A stretch of 64,000 nucleotides of DNA from Microbacterium oleivorans (lineage in GTDB: Bacteria; Actinomycetota; Actinomycetes; Actinomycetales; Microbacteriaceae), in the NCBI RefSeq assembly GCF_023715745.1, contig NZ_JAMBOV010000001.1:744001-808000 (forward strand), in the 5' to 3' direction. Every line of letters starts with the position of its first letter. Positions within the stretch are counted from its first letter, which is position 1. A program made the translations under genes and the position numbers. Below the pieces are notes generated by a model. It was not told where the DNA came from and ran no database searches. It saw nothing but the letters and a program-made list of their open reading frames with translations. Below, piece by piece: positions 52,295 to 60,901 of the stretch.

Positions 52295-52624
52295 CTAGCG
52301 TCCATCCGAGCGCAGATCGAGGACGATCTCGCCGGTCGCCGGGCCGTCGTCCGCGGCGCGCATCACAGAGCGATGCTCTGCGTCCACGGGGCGTGGTGAC
52401 TCGTCCGCGACCGCCCGGGAGCGCTCGAGATCATCCGTCTGCATCGCGTAGACGATGATCGGGCCCTCACTCGTATCGATCACCATCGCCGTCTCATGAT
52501 CGATGCCCTCGGCCGTGAGAGATTCCAGCGCCTCGGCGCGACGAGGACCATCGAGCTCTCGCAACCAGTCGATGACTCGATCGCGATGATCAGGGCGAAG
52601 GCGCCGAGCGACGAGATGGATCAG
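52295..52624 (-). pseudogene. DUF6176-like small protein without a canonical start codon
   Basis: The reading frame gives 89 residues from TTG 52564, but the family-like pattern begins 20 codons earlier, reading LIHLVARRLRPDHRDRV then IDWLRELDGPRRAEALESL. The only codon where a start is expected is CTG at 52622-52624; no ATG or GTG is in frame before the TGA at 52634-52636. GIDHETAMVIDTSEGPIIVYAMQTDDLE and ADESPRPVDAEHRSVM (given in parts) match my memory of DUF6176 proteins. It may be read from CTG/TTG or be a decaying gene. Beyond it, 52625-52716 shows nothing. Confidence 0.5.
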
Positions 52625-52716
52625 AGCACGAGATCAACGAGACCGGAAGCGGCACGCGTCGAGGGACGCGCTCGAGCTGGGCTGCGAGGCGTGAACAGGA
52701 ACTCGACGCACGAGCC

Positions 52717-54399
52717 TCAGGCGCGGTGGTCGCGGTAGTACTCGAGCAGCGCCTTCGTCGAGGCATCCTGAGCCTCGAGCGCCTCGGTGTCACCCTCGAT
52801 CGCCGGCGCGATCTGCAGGGCCAGCTGCTTGCCGAGCTCCACACCCCACTGGTCGAACGAGTTGATGCCCCAGATCGCACCCTGCGTGAAGGTGATGTGC
52901 TCGTACAGCGCGACGAGCTCGCCCAGAACCTTCGGCGTCAGCGCCGGGGCGAAGATCGACGTCGTCGGACGGTTGCCGGGGAACGTGCGTGCCGCGACGA
53001 GAGCACCCTTCGTGCCCTCGGCCTCGACCTCCTCGGCCGTCTTACCGAACGCGAGCGCCTTCGTCTGCGCGAGGAAGTTGGCCAGGAACAGGCCGTGCAC
53101 GTCGCGGTCGCCGTCCGTCAACGCATAGGCCGGGTTCGCGAATGCGATGAAGTCCGCCGGGATCAATCGAGTGCCCTGGTGGATCAGCTGGTAGAACGCG
53201 TGCTGCCCGTTCGTCCCCGGCTCGCCCCAGAACACCTCGCCGGTGTCCGTCGTGACGGGAGACCCGTCCCAGCGCACCGACTTGCCGTTCGACTCCATCG
53301 TCAGCTGCTGCAGGTACGCGGCGAACCGGCTGAGCTGCTGCGCGTACGGCAGCACGGCGTGCGACTGCGCGCCCAGGAAGTTCGTGTACCAGACGTTCAG
53401 CAGACCCATCAGAACGGGGACGTTCTCCGCCAGCGGCGTGGTCCGGACGTGCTCGTCCACGGCGTGGAAGCCGGCGAGCAGCTCGCGGAACGTGTCGGGT
53501 CCGAACTCGATCACGAGCGACAGCCCGATCGCCGAATCGACCGAGTACCGGCCGCCGACCCAGTCCCAGAAGCCGAACGCGTTCGCGGTGTCGATGCCGA
53601 ACTCGGCGACCTTGTCGAGCGCCGTCGAGACCGCGACGAAGTGGTGGGCGACGGCATCCTTCTTCTGCTCGTCGCTGCCGTCGATCGCCCCTGCCGACGC
53701 GAGGCCCTCCCACAGCCAGTCGCGTGCCAGACGCGCGTTCGTCAGGGTCTCGAGCGTCGTGAACGTCTTCGACGCGACGATGAAGAGCGTCGTCTCGGGG
53801 TCGAGGTCCTTCGTCTTCGACGCGATGTCGAACGGGTCGATGTTCGAGACGAACCGTGCCGAGATGCCGGCATCCGCGTAGGGCTCCAGCGCCGCCGAGA
53901 TCATGACGGGCCCGAGGTCCGAGCCGCCGATGCCGATGTTGACGACCGTCTCGACCTTCTTGCCCGTGACGCCGGTGAACTCGCCTGAGCGCACCCGTCC
54001 GGCGAACTCCGCCATCGCGTCGAGCACGCCCTGCACGTCGGCATCCACGTCCTTGCCGTCGACCGTCAGCGAGGGCACGGCGTCGGCCGGACGGCGCAGC
54101 GCCGTGTGCAGCACCGCGCGGTCCTCCGTCGTGTTTATGTGCTCACCCGCGAGCATCGCGGCATACCGCTCGGCGACTCCGGTCTGCTCCGCGAGGCGGA
54201 CCAGCGCGGCGACGATCTCATCGGTCACGAGGTTCTTCGACAGGTCGACGTGCAGGTCGGCGACGTCGTGCGTGAGCTTCGCGACGCGCTCCGGGTCCGA
54301 CGCGAACCAGCCGCGCAGATCGGGCGTGAAGCCCGCCTTCAGCGACTCGAGTTCAGCCCAGGCGGAGGTGGTGGTGGCGTCGATCGGAGCGTTGGTCAC
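52717..54399 (-). CDS. pgi: Glucose-6-phosphate isomerase
   Basis: 560 residues from GTG 54399, which overlaps the stop of the zinc ABC ATPase gene by 4 bases. PGI signatures: [20 protein letters not shown] (about 150-169), [58 protein letters not shown] with catalytic Glu and His, and [17 protein letters not shown] with Lys. It interconverts glucose- and fructose-6-phosphate. Length matches the large bacterial form. Coupling to a transporter ATPase is unusual. Confidence 0.96.
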   Translation of the reverse strand: MTNAPIDATTTSAWAELESLKAGFTPDLRGWFASDPERVAKLTHDVADLHVDLSKNLVTDEIVAALVRLAEQTGVAERYAAMLAGEHINTTEDRAVLHTALRRPADAVPSLTVDGKDVDADVQGVLDAMAEFAGRVRSGEFTGVTGKKVETVVNIGIGGSDLGPVMISAALEPYADAGISARFVSNIDPFDIASKTKDLDPETTLFIVASKTFTTLETLTNARLARDWLWEGLASAGAIDGSDEQKKDAVAHHFVAVSTALDKVAEFGIDTANAFGFWDWVGGRYSVDSAIGLSLVIEFGPDTFRELLAGFHAVDEHVRTTPLAENVPVLMGLLNVWYTNFLGAQSHAVLPYAQQLSRFAAYLQQLTMESNGKSVRWDGSPVTTDTGEVFWGEPGTNGQHAFYQLIHQGTRLIPADFIAFANPAYALTDGDRDVHGLFLANFLAQTKALAFGKTAEEVEAEGTKGALVAARTFPGNRPTTSIFAPALTPKVLGELVALYEHITFTQGAIWGINSFDQWGVELGKQLALQIAPAIEGDTEALEAQDASTKALLEYYRDHRA

Positions 54400-55100
54400 C
54401 CCTCAACGGTACCGACGTTCTCGAGGGTCCGTCCACGCATGACGGACCGGCCCCGGCGGTCGCTGATGCGCCCGTCCGCCAGCGTCACCACCTCATCGAC
54501 GTCCCCGAGTTCGCCGAGGTCGTGCGTCACGACGACGACCGCCGCGCCGCGGCTCGTCGCGACCCGGAGAGCGGATGCCGCGGCCCGCCGCGACACGTCG
54601 TCGAGACCGCTCGTCGGCTCGTCGAGCAGCAGCAGATCCGCGTCCTGTGCGAGGGCCTGCGCGACGAACGCGCGCTGACGCTGACCACCGGACAGTGCGC
54701 CGAGCGGCCGCGACGCGAGCGGGGTCAACCCGACCGCATCGATCGCCTCTGAGACGGTCGCGCGATCACTCCGCCGCAACGGCCGAAAGGCTCCTCGCTC
54801 CCGCCACCGGCCCATCGACACGAGATCGGTCACCGACAGCGGGAGCCGCGCGGCGTCCGCCGTGTGCTGTGCGACGAGCGCGACCGCGGTACCGGCGCGC
54901 AGCTCCGCGGTGCCGGACGTCGGCGCGCGGAACCCGGCGAGCACCGAGACGAGCGTCGACTTCCCCGATCCGTTCGCCCCCACCACGGCCGTCAACCGTC
55001 CGGCGTGGATGTCGAGGTCGACACCATCGAGTGCACGGTGACCCTCGAGGTCGACACGGACGTCACGGAGACGGACGACGGGCTCAGCGGGAGGCGGCAT
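54396..55100 (-). CDS. aztA: Zinc ABC transporter ATP-binding protein (AztA-like)
   Basis: 234 residues from ATG 55100; ORF is open to 55133. Walker [10 protein letters not shown] (41-49), signature [15 protein letters not shown], Walker [13 protein letters not shown] and [10 protein letters not shown]. The metal-type gaps [25 protein letters not shown] fit AztA/ZnuC ATPases. It is divergent from the matching permease with a Zur-like box between them, and is followed by pgi. It would energise Zn import through AztB. Confidence 0.87.
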   Translation of the reverse strand: MPPPAEPVVRLRDVRVDLEGHRALDGVDLDIHAGRLTAVVGANGSGKSTLVSVLAGFRAPTSGTAELRAGTAVALVAQHTADAARLPLSVTDLVSMGRWRERGAFRPLRRSDRATVSEAIDAVGLTPLASRPLGALSGGQRQRAFVAQALAQDADLLLLDEPTSGLDDVSRRAAASALRVATSRGAAVVVVTHDLGELGDVDEVVTLADGRISDRRGRSVMRGRTLENVGTVEG

Positions 55101-55115
55101 CCCGCCATTATTGCA

Positions 55116-55135
55116 AATGAAAACCGTTCTCAATT
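55116..55135. promoter_or_regulatory. Zur-type operator between aztA and aztB
   Basis: TGAAAAC-C-GTTCTCA (55118-55132), with AA/TT extending both ends, is a palindrome with one mismatched pair, close to actinobacterial Zur boxes (TGAAAAC/TGAAAAT-type arms). On the minus strand a promoter TTGAGA-N17-TAATGG fits aztA, and the box covers it. Zinc-replete Zur would shut off both arms. Confidence 0.72.
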
Positions 55136-55154
55136 ACGTGTACAGTCAGGCAGC

Positions 55155-56000
55155 GTGTCCGCCCTCCTCGACCCGTTCGCCGTCGCGTTCGTCCAGCGCG
55201 CCCTCGTCGGCGGTGCGCTCGTCGCCGTCGTCTGCGCGGTCGTCGGGACATGGGTCGTGCTCCGAGGCATGGCGTTCCTCGGCGAGGCGATGGCGCACGG
55301 GATGCTGCCCGGCATCGCCCTCGCGACCCTCACCGGGTTCCCGCCCGTCGCCGGCGCCGCCGTCAGCGCCGCCGCGATGTCGCTCGGTGTCGGCGCGCTC
55401 CAGCGTCGCGGACGGCTGTCGGCCGACACCAGCATCGGCCTGCTCTTCGTCGCGAGTCTGTCGCTCGGCGTCATCGTCATCTCCGCCTCCCGCAGCTTCG
55501 CGACGGACGCGTCGGCGATCCTCTTCGGCGACATCCTCGCCGTCGAAGAGAGCGACCTCGTGCTGCTCGCGATCGCCGCGATCGTCACCCTGCTCGCCGC
55601 CGCCGCGGGACACCGCGCGTTCGTCGCCCTCGCGGTCGATCCGCGGCAGGCGCAGCTGCTGGGTCTTCGTCCCCGTCTCGCGCACGTCCTCCTCGTGGGG
55701 CTCGTGACGCTGGCGGTCGTCTCGGCCTACCAGGCCGTCGGCTCGCTCCTGGTGGTCGGCATGCTGCTCGGGCCCGCCGTCGCCGCCGGCGCCTGGACCC
55801 GACGCATCGTCCCCACGATGACGCTCGCCGCCGTCATCGGCATCGTCGCCGTCGCGGTCGGGCTCGTCCTGTCGTGGCACCTGGGCACCGCGGCCGGGGC
55901 CACCGTCGCGTTCACCGCGATCTGCTCCGGTGCGGCGTCCACCGGCATCCGCTCACTCATTCCTCTCACCCGCTCCACCCCCGACGAAAGGACCGCATGA
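55155..56000 (+). CDS. aztB: Zinc ABC transporter permease (AztB-like, ABC-3 family)
   Basis: 281 residues from GTG 55155. Family ABC-3: FVQRALVGGALVAVVCAVVGTWVVLRGMAFLGEAMAHGMLPGIALA (starts ALVGG; LRGMAFLGEAMAHGMLPG is the diagnostic segment), then DILAVEESDLVLLAIAAIVT and AYQAVGSLLVVGMLLGPAVAA. About eight helices. It pairs with AztA. The ATGA overlap couples it to the AztD-like gene. Confidence 0.9.
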   Translation: MSALLDPFAVAFVQRALVGGALVAVVCAVVGTWVVLRGMAFLGEAMAHGMLPGIALATLTGFPPVAGAAVSAAAMSLGVGALQRRGRLSADTSIGLLFVASLSLGVIVISASRSFATDASAILFGDILAVEESDLVLLAIAAIVTLLAAAAGHRAFVALAVDPRQAQLLGLRPRLAHVLLVGLVTLAVVSAYQAVGSLLVVGMLLGPAVAAGAWTRRIVPTMTLAAVIGIVAVAVGLVLSWHLGTAAGATVAFTAICSGAASTGIRSLIPLTRSTPDERTA

Positions 56001-57184
56001 ACCGCTGCGTCCCGATCGCCCTCCTGCCCGTTCTCGTCCTGACTCTCGCTGCGTGCCAGTCCACCCCCGTGCCCGACTCCGCCCCGGAGGAGGACGACCA
56101 CGGCGCCATCGCGGGCGCCACCGAGTTCGCCGAACCCGCCTTGCACCTCACGAGCGTCTCGCCCACCGGCGCGGTCCACCACCTCGACCTGCTCGACGAA
56201 CAGGTCGAGCCGCTCGGGGAGATCGCGGCGCCGACCTCGCTCGAGACCGACGGGCGCTTCCTCTACGCCGGCCGAGACGGCGGCGTCTCGATCGTCGACA
56301 GCGGCGTGTGGACCTGGAACCACGTCGACCACTTCCACTACTACGAGGCCCCCGCCGCCGTCCTCGCCGACCTCGCCGGCGACGGCGAGCCGACCGTGGT
56401 CGCGAGCGACCTCGGTGCCGGAGTCCACTTCGACGGGGGAGAAGCCGTCCTCCTCGACCTCGACGCCCTGAAGGACGGACGCGTCGTGGAGCGCTTCCGC
56501 CTCGACGCGCTTGCCGGTGCCGGCATGGTCGTCCCCCTCCCGACCGGAGCGCTGGTGACGGATGCCGACGGTCTCCGGCACGTCGATGCGGAGGGCGCGA
56601 CGCAGCGGACCGTCCCGTGCGACGAGCCCGCCGGCTCGATCGCCACGAACGTGGGCGTCGTGGTCGGCTGCACGGACGGCGCGGTCCTGGCCGTGACGGA
56701 TGCCGACGGCACGACATTCGAGCGCATCCCATACCCCGACGGCGCCACCGACCGGGCGCTCTCGTTCTCGGCACGCGAAGGGCGCCCGACCGTCGCCGGA
56801 CCCACCGGGGGCGACGCGTTCTGGCTGCTCGACACCCGTGAGCGCGCGTGGAGCCGCATCGACGCGGGCGAGCCCCTCGCCCGCGTGAGCGCGGTCGACG
56901 ACGTCGACCAGCACGTCGTCGCCCTCACGACGGCGGGGGAGGTGCTCGTGGTCGACGGCGCGACCGGGAGGGCCCTCGGTCGCACCGAGCCGCTCGTCTC
57001 GGCATCCCTCAGCGATCCGGACGTCGCCGCGGGTGTCACGCTGCAGGTGGACGCGAACCGCGTCTACCTGAACGGCCCCGCCGAGAACGCGCTCGTCGAG
57101 ATCGACTACGCCGACGCCGCGCGGATCGCGCGCACCTTCGCGACGACGGACGCGCCGGCCTTCTTTGCGGAGACCGGCCGATGA
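55997..57184 (+). CDS. AztD-like zinc chaperone lipoprotein, copy 1
   Basis: 395 residues from ATG 55997. Lipobox LAAC (Cys20) after MNRCVPIALLPVLVLT, so anchored outside. The rest is a beta-propeller-like sequence. His-rich site HVDHFHYY (His109, His112, His114) and HH at 61-62. Later GCTDGAVL matches a conserved Cys in AztD, but the other copy's HH and VHGE motifs are absent here. AztD proteins pass zinc to AztC. Ribosome site AAAGGA lies inside aztB; it overlaps aztC by 4 bases. Confidence 0.78.
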   Translation: MNRCVPIALLPVLVLTLAACQSTPVPDSAPEEDDHGAIAGATEFAEPALHLTSVSPTGAVHHLDLLDEQVEPLGEIAAPTSLETDGRFLYAGRDGGVSIVDSGVWTWNHVDHFHYYEAPAAVLADLAGDGEPTVVASDLGAGVHFDGGEAVLLDLDALKDGRVVERFRLDALAGAGMVVPLPTGALVTDADGLRHVDAEGATQRTVPCDEPAGSIATNVGVVVGCTDGAVLAVTDADGTTFERIPYPDGATDRALSFSAREGRPTVAGPTGGDAFWLLDTRERAWSRIDAGEPLARVSAVDDVDQHVVALTTAGEVLVVDGATGRALGRTEPLVSASLSDPDVAAGVTLQVDANRVYLNGPAENALVEIDYADAARIARTFATTDAPAFFAETGR

Positions 57185-58077
57185 GGCGCGCGTTCGCGGC
57201 GATCGCCGTCGCCGCGCTCGCCGCGCTCTCGGGCTGCGCCGCAGCTGCTCCCGACCGGGCGACCGTCGTCGTCACGACCGACCTGCTCGGCGACATCACC
57301 GCGAACCTCGTCGGTGACCAGATCGAGGTCGTCACGCTCATGCCGCGCGGAAGCGACCCGCACTCGTTCGAGTTGTCGGCGCGCGAGGCGGCGACCCTGC
57401 GCACCGCCGACCTGCTCGTGTCCAACGGCCTCGGGCTCGAAGAGGGCGTGCAGCACCACGTCGACGCCGCCGTCGCCGACGGCGCCGTCTCGTTCGTCGC
57501 GGGAGACCATATCGATCCTCTCGACTACGCGGACGCCGACGTCGTCGACCCGCACTTCTGGACCGACCCCACCCAGACGGCCCGGGTCGTCGAGGCGCTC
57601 GTGCCGGAACTCGCGCAGGTCGACGGGGTGGAGGCATCCGTCATCGACGAGGCCGCCGTCGCGTACCTCGACGAGCTGGCCGCGCTGGATGCCGAGATGG
57701 CCGACACCCTCGGCGCGATCCCCGCGGAGCACCGCGCCCTCGTGACCAACCATCACGTGTTCGGGTACCTCGCACGGCGGTACGACGTGCGCATCCTCGG
57801 GGCTGCGATCCCCGGGGGCACGACGCTCGCGGCCCCCAGCGCCGCCGACCTGCAGGACCTCGTCGACGCGATCGACGAGGCCGGCGTGACGACGATCTTC
57901 GCCGACTCGTCGCAGCCCGACCGGCTCATGCAGGTGCTGGCCGACGAAGCCGGCCGCGACGTCGACGTCGTCTCGCTCTTCACCGAATCCCTCGCCCCGG
58001 AAGGCTCCCCGGGCGGCACCTACCTCGACATGATGCGACGCAACCTGCAGAGCATCTCCGACGGCCTCACCCGATGA
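57181..58077 (+). CDS. aztC: Zinc ABC transporter substrate-binding lipoprotein (AztC-like)
   Basis: 298 residues from ATG 57181. Lipobox LSGC (Cys19). Cluster A-I metal-binding fold: zinc ligands His61 (RGSDPHSFE), His125 (VVDPHFWTDP), His191 (TNHHVFGYLA) and Asp242 (FADSSQPD). No His-rich loop of the ZnuA type is present; AztC also has only a short loop. It delivers Zn to the AztB permease and is expected to receive it from AztD. Confidence 0.92.
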   Translation: MRRAFAAIAVAALAALSGCAAAAPDRATVVVTTDLLGDITANLVGDQIEVVTLMPRGSDPHSFELSAREAATLRTADLLVSNGLGLEEGVQHHVDAAVADGAVSFVAGDHIDPLDYADADVVDPHFWTDPTQTARVVEALVPELAQVDGVEASVIDEAAVAYLDELAALDAEMADTLGAIPAEHRALVTNHHVFGYLARRYDVRILGAAIPGGTTLAAPSAADLQDLVDAIDEAGVTTIFADSSQPDRLMQVLADEAGRDVDVVSLFTESLAPEGSPGGTYLDMMRRNLQSISDGLTR

Positions 58078-58100
58078 GGCATTCCCTGGAAAGGAAACCC

Positions 58101-59288
58101 ATGAAGAAGACCCTGCAGTTCGGCGCCCTGGCCGGCGCCGCTGCCCTCGTGCTGGCGGGCTGCGCGTCCGCCGGCGCGCCCGCATCCGCACCGGGCGCCT
58201 CGGAGCCCCCGCAGAGCGGTACGCCGGCGGACGGTCCCCGCGTCGCCGTCGCTTACGAGGGCGGGGTGCTCGTCCTCGGCGGCGAGGACTACGACAACCT
58301 CGGAGAGTTCGCCTCCGAGGACTTCATCCGCCTGAACGCCGCCGGCGACGGCCGCCATGTGATGGTGACGACGTCGAAGGGCTTCCAGCTCCTCGACGCG
58401 CAGGAGCCCGAACTCACCGACCTCGTCGTGCCGGCCGCGGCCGCGGGGCACGTCGTCTCCCACGCGGGCACGACCGTGCTCTACGACGACGCCACCAGCG
58501 ACACGACCATCTTCGACTCCGCCGCACTCGCCGAGACCGACGGCGAGCTGCCCGAGGCCGAGGTGATCCCGGGCGTCACGGCGCATCACGGCGTCTCGGT
58601 CGAGCTGGAGGACGGCACCCTGCTGACGACGGTCGGCGACGAGTCGGGGCGCACCGGCATCCGTGTCCTCGATGCCGACCGGAACGACGTGGCGTCGAAC
58701 GACGAGTGCCCCGGCGTCCACGGTGAGGGCACCGCGAAGGACGAGGCTGTCGTCTTCGGCTGCGAGAACGGCGCCCTCGTCGTGAAGGACGGCGAGATCA
58801 CGAAGCTCACCTCGCCCGACGAGTACGGCCGGATCGGCAACGCCTACGTCTCCGATGACAGCCCGCTCGTCGTCATGGACTACAAGGACGACCCGGATGC
58901 CGAGGGCTACCTCCTCCGCAACATCGCCCTCGTAGACACGGCCGCGGGGACGCTCGAGAAGATCGCGCTGCCCGACGGCGTCGAGTACACCTACCGCGGC
59001 GTCGGTCGCGGCCCGGACGACGAGGCCGTGCTCATCGGCACCGACGGCAACCTGCACACGATCGACCCGGCCACCGGCGAGATCACGGCATCCCTTCCGG
59101 TCGTCGACCCGTGGGAGGGTCCGGCCGAGTGGCAGGACCCCCACCCCTCGGTCAAGGTCGCGGGCTCCTTGGCCTACGTGACCGACCCCGCCGACAGCGA
59201 GCTCGTCGTGATCGACCTGGAGACCGACGAGATCGTCCACACCGTCGCCCTCGACCACATCCCCAACGAGATCGCCGTCGTGGGCTGA
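58101..59288 (+). CDS. aztD: AztD-like zinc chaperone lipoprotein, copy 2
   Basis: 395 residues from ATG 58101 with ribosome site GGAAAGGA; an in-frame ATG at 58074 is less likely. Lipobox LAGC (Cys21). Propeller repeats carry GHVVSHAGTTVLYDD (His117, His121), VTAHHGVSVELEDGT (His162, 163), ECPGVHGEG (Cys203, His207) and FGCENGALVV (Cys221), the family pattern of AztD. It lacks the DHFHYY-type cluster of copy 1. Last gene of the operon, followed by the palindrome at 59305. Confidence 0.85.
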   Translation: MKKTLQFGALAGAAALVLAGCASAGAPASAPGASEPPQSGTPADGPRVAVAYEGGVLVLGGEDYDNLGEFASEDFIRLNAAGDGRHVMVTTSKGFQLLDAQEPELTDLVVPAAAAGHVVSHAGTTVLYDDATSDTTIFDSAALAETDGELPEAEVIPGVTAHHGVSVELEDGTLLTTVGDESGRTGIRVLDADRNDVASNDECPGVHGEGTAKDEAVVFGCENGALVVKDGEITKLTSPDEYGRIGNAYVSDDSPLVVMDYKDDPDAEGYLLRNIALVDTAAGTLEKIALPDGVEYTYRGVGRGPDDEAVLIGTDGNLHTIDPATGEITASLPVVDPWEGPAEWQDPHPSVKVAGSLAYVTDPADSELVVIDLETDEIVHTVALDHIPNEIAVVG

Positions 59289-59304
59289 CCTCCCCACACG
59301 GCGT

Positions 59305-59361
59305 CGAGCCGACGCGAAGTGCTGTCTCCACCATCTGTGGAGCGCACTTCGCGTCGGCTCG
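59305..59361. repeat. Intergenic palindromic repeat, copy 3 (best copy)
   Basis: Perfect 18-base arms CGAGCCGACGCGAAGTGC (59305-59322) and GCACTTCGCGTCGGCTCG (59344-59361), with a nested CTCCA/TGGAG stem inside the 21-base loop. It lies between the converging aztD copy 2 and DUF4097 gene and is likely their shared terminator. Confidence 0.8.
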
Positions 59362-59375
59362 CGGCGCGTGAGAGG

Positions 59376-60230
59376 TCAGTCGGCGGGGCGGAGGGTGACG
59401 GAGCCGGCGGAGACCTGCACGTCGACGGTGCGGGCGGCGCCGTCGGCGGTCTCGAGCTGGTTGTCGAACGAGCCCGCCGAGACCTCGGACGTCACGTCGT
59501 ACGTGCCGTCGGGGAGGGTGCCGACCAGGGTGCCGGCGCTGACGTCCACCCGGACGCTGTCGAGCGAGGTCCCCGTCACGTCGGCGATGATCTGCCCGGC
59601 GCCGATGGTCATGCTCGCCTGCTGGGCGCCGTCGATACGGACGTCGGCCTCACCGGCGCTCACGTCGACGCGCAGGTCGTCGGCGCTGCCCGAGACATCC
59701 GCGTCGCCCGCTCCGACGTGCAGGTCGAGCCGGCCGTAGGTGCCGTCGGCGGTGAGCGAGCCCGCGGCGACGTCGAAGTCCGCCTCGAGCTTCTGCTCGG
59801 CCATCTCGGCGGGCAACGTCAGCGTGGCGCGGTTGTCGTTCCAGCTGAACCCGCCCTGGAGGGCCCACCAGGGGCGGTTGTTGGTGACGGCCAGGGTGTC
59901 GCCGCGGCGCTCGAGCCGCCAGTTGCCGTCGCCGCCGGCGACCTCGAGGATCGCCCCGTCGACATCGGCGTACTGGACGACGACGTGTCCCGCCGAGACG
60001 TCGAGCGACAGCGCCTCGACACCGCTGGTGTCCGCCGTCCCGCCGTCGCTGCCGCGCGACGCCGCGTACGCGATCGAGCCGATCCCCGACAGGAGGGCGC
60101 CGAGGAGCAGGAGCCCGCCGAGGCAGATCGCGATGATCGCGACGATCTGTGCCGACGGCCGCGTCTGCCGCGGCGGCTGCGGACCGGCCGGGGGCGCGGC
60201 GGTGGGCGGGGGAGTGAGGTCGATGCTCAT
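59376..60230 (-). CDS. DUF4097 beta-helix-type membrane protein
   Basis: 284 residues from ATG 60230, overlapping the regulator stop (ATGA). Pro-rich N-terminus, one helix IVAIIAICLGGLLLLGALLSG (about 29-50), then repeated beta units typical of DUF4097: LDVSAGHVVVQYADVDGA, LEADFDVAAGSLTADG, VDVSAGEADVRIDGA, VDVSAGTLVGTLPDG, VQVSAGSVTLRP. The outside part probably forms a beta-solenoid. The repeated (V/D)-S-A-G motif recurs about every 25 residues. Its job beside the two-component system is unknown, perhaps envelope-stress sensing. Confidence 0.85.
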   Translation of the reverse strand: MSIDLTPPPTAAPPAGPQPPRQTRPSAQIVAIIAICLGGLLLLGALLSGIGSIAYAASRGSDGGTADTSGVEALSLDVSAGHVVVQYADVDGAILEVAGGDGNWRLERRGDTLAVTNNRPWWALQGGFSWNDNRATLTLPAEMAEQKLEADFDVAAGSLTADGTYGRLDLHVGAGDADVSGSADDLRVDVSAGEADVRIDGAQQASMTIGAGQIIADVTGTSLDSVRVDVSAGTLVGTLPDGTYDVTSEVSAGSFDNQLETADGAARTVDVQVSAGSVTLRPAD

Positions 60231-60901
60231 CGGTTCGTTCCGTTCTGGTCGGGTCGGCCGTGTTCGAGATGGACGAGCGCCGCGAGCACCCGCCGGTTGC
60301 CGTGCTCGTCCTGTTCGAGGCCGAGCTTCTGGAAGAGGGAGGTGATGTACTTCTCGACGCTCGCCTCCGAGACGAACAGCGCACCCGCGATGGCCGCGTT
60401 GCTCTTGCCCTCGGCGATGAGCGCGAGCACCGAGCGTTCCCGGTCGGTGAGGCGCGACATCCGCTCGTCCCGCGCCCGGCGCGTCAGCAGCTGCGCGACG
60501 ACCTCGGGGTCGAGGACCGTGGCGCCGGCGGCGATCCGGTCGATCGAGTCGAGGAAGTCCCGCACGTCGGCGACGCGGTCCTTGAGCAGGTACCCGAGGG
60601 CGGCGTTCTGCCCGGTGATGAGGTCGCTCGCGTACCGCTCCTCGACGTACTGGCTGAGCACCAGGACGGGCAGGGACGGATGCTGCGCCCGCAGCGCCAG
60701 CGCGGCCCGGATGCCCTCGTCGGTGAAGGTAGGGGGCAGCCGCACGTCGAGGATGCACAGCTCCGGCTCGGTCTCGGTGACCTGCTCGACGATGCCGTCG
60801 GCGTTCGGGAGCGCCGCGACGACGGAGTGACCGGCGTCCTCGAGGACGCGCACCAAACCCTCGCGCAGCAGCGTCGAATCCTCGCAGATCAGGATGCGCA
60901 C
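60227..60901 (-). CDS. NarL/LuxR-type response regulator
   Basis: 224 residues from GTG 60901, which lies inside the 3' end of the kinase gene. Receiver domain: phospho-acceptor Asp52 (LCILDVRLPP), acidic pocket CED near residue 8, Lys107 (GYLLKDRV). LuxR HTH at about 150-205: LTDRERSVLALIAEGKSNAAIAGALFVSEASVEKYITSLFQKLGL (key parts SNAAIAGALF, VEKYITSLFQKL). It acts with the kinase at 60889-62160. Confidence 0.93.
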   Translation of the reverse strand: MRILICEDSTLLREGLVRVLEDAGHSVVAALPNADGIVEQVTETEPELCILDVRLPPTFTDEGIRAALALRAQHPSLPVLVLSQYVEERYASDLITGQNAALGYLLKDRVADVRDFLDSIDRIAAGATVLDPEVVAQLLTRRARDERMSRLTDRERSVLALIAEGKSNAAIAGALFVSEASVEKYITSLFQKLGLEQDEHGNRRVLAALVHLEHGRPDQNGTNR

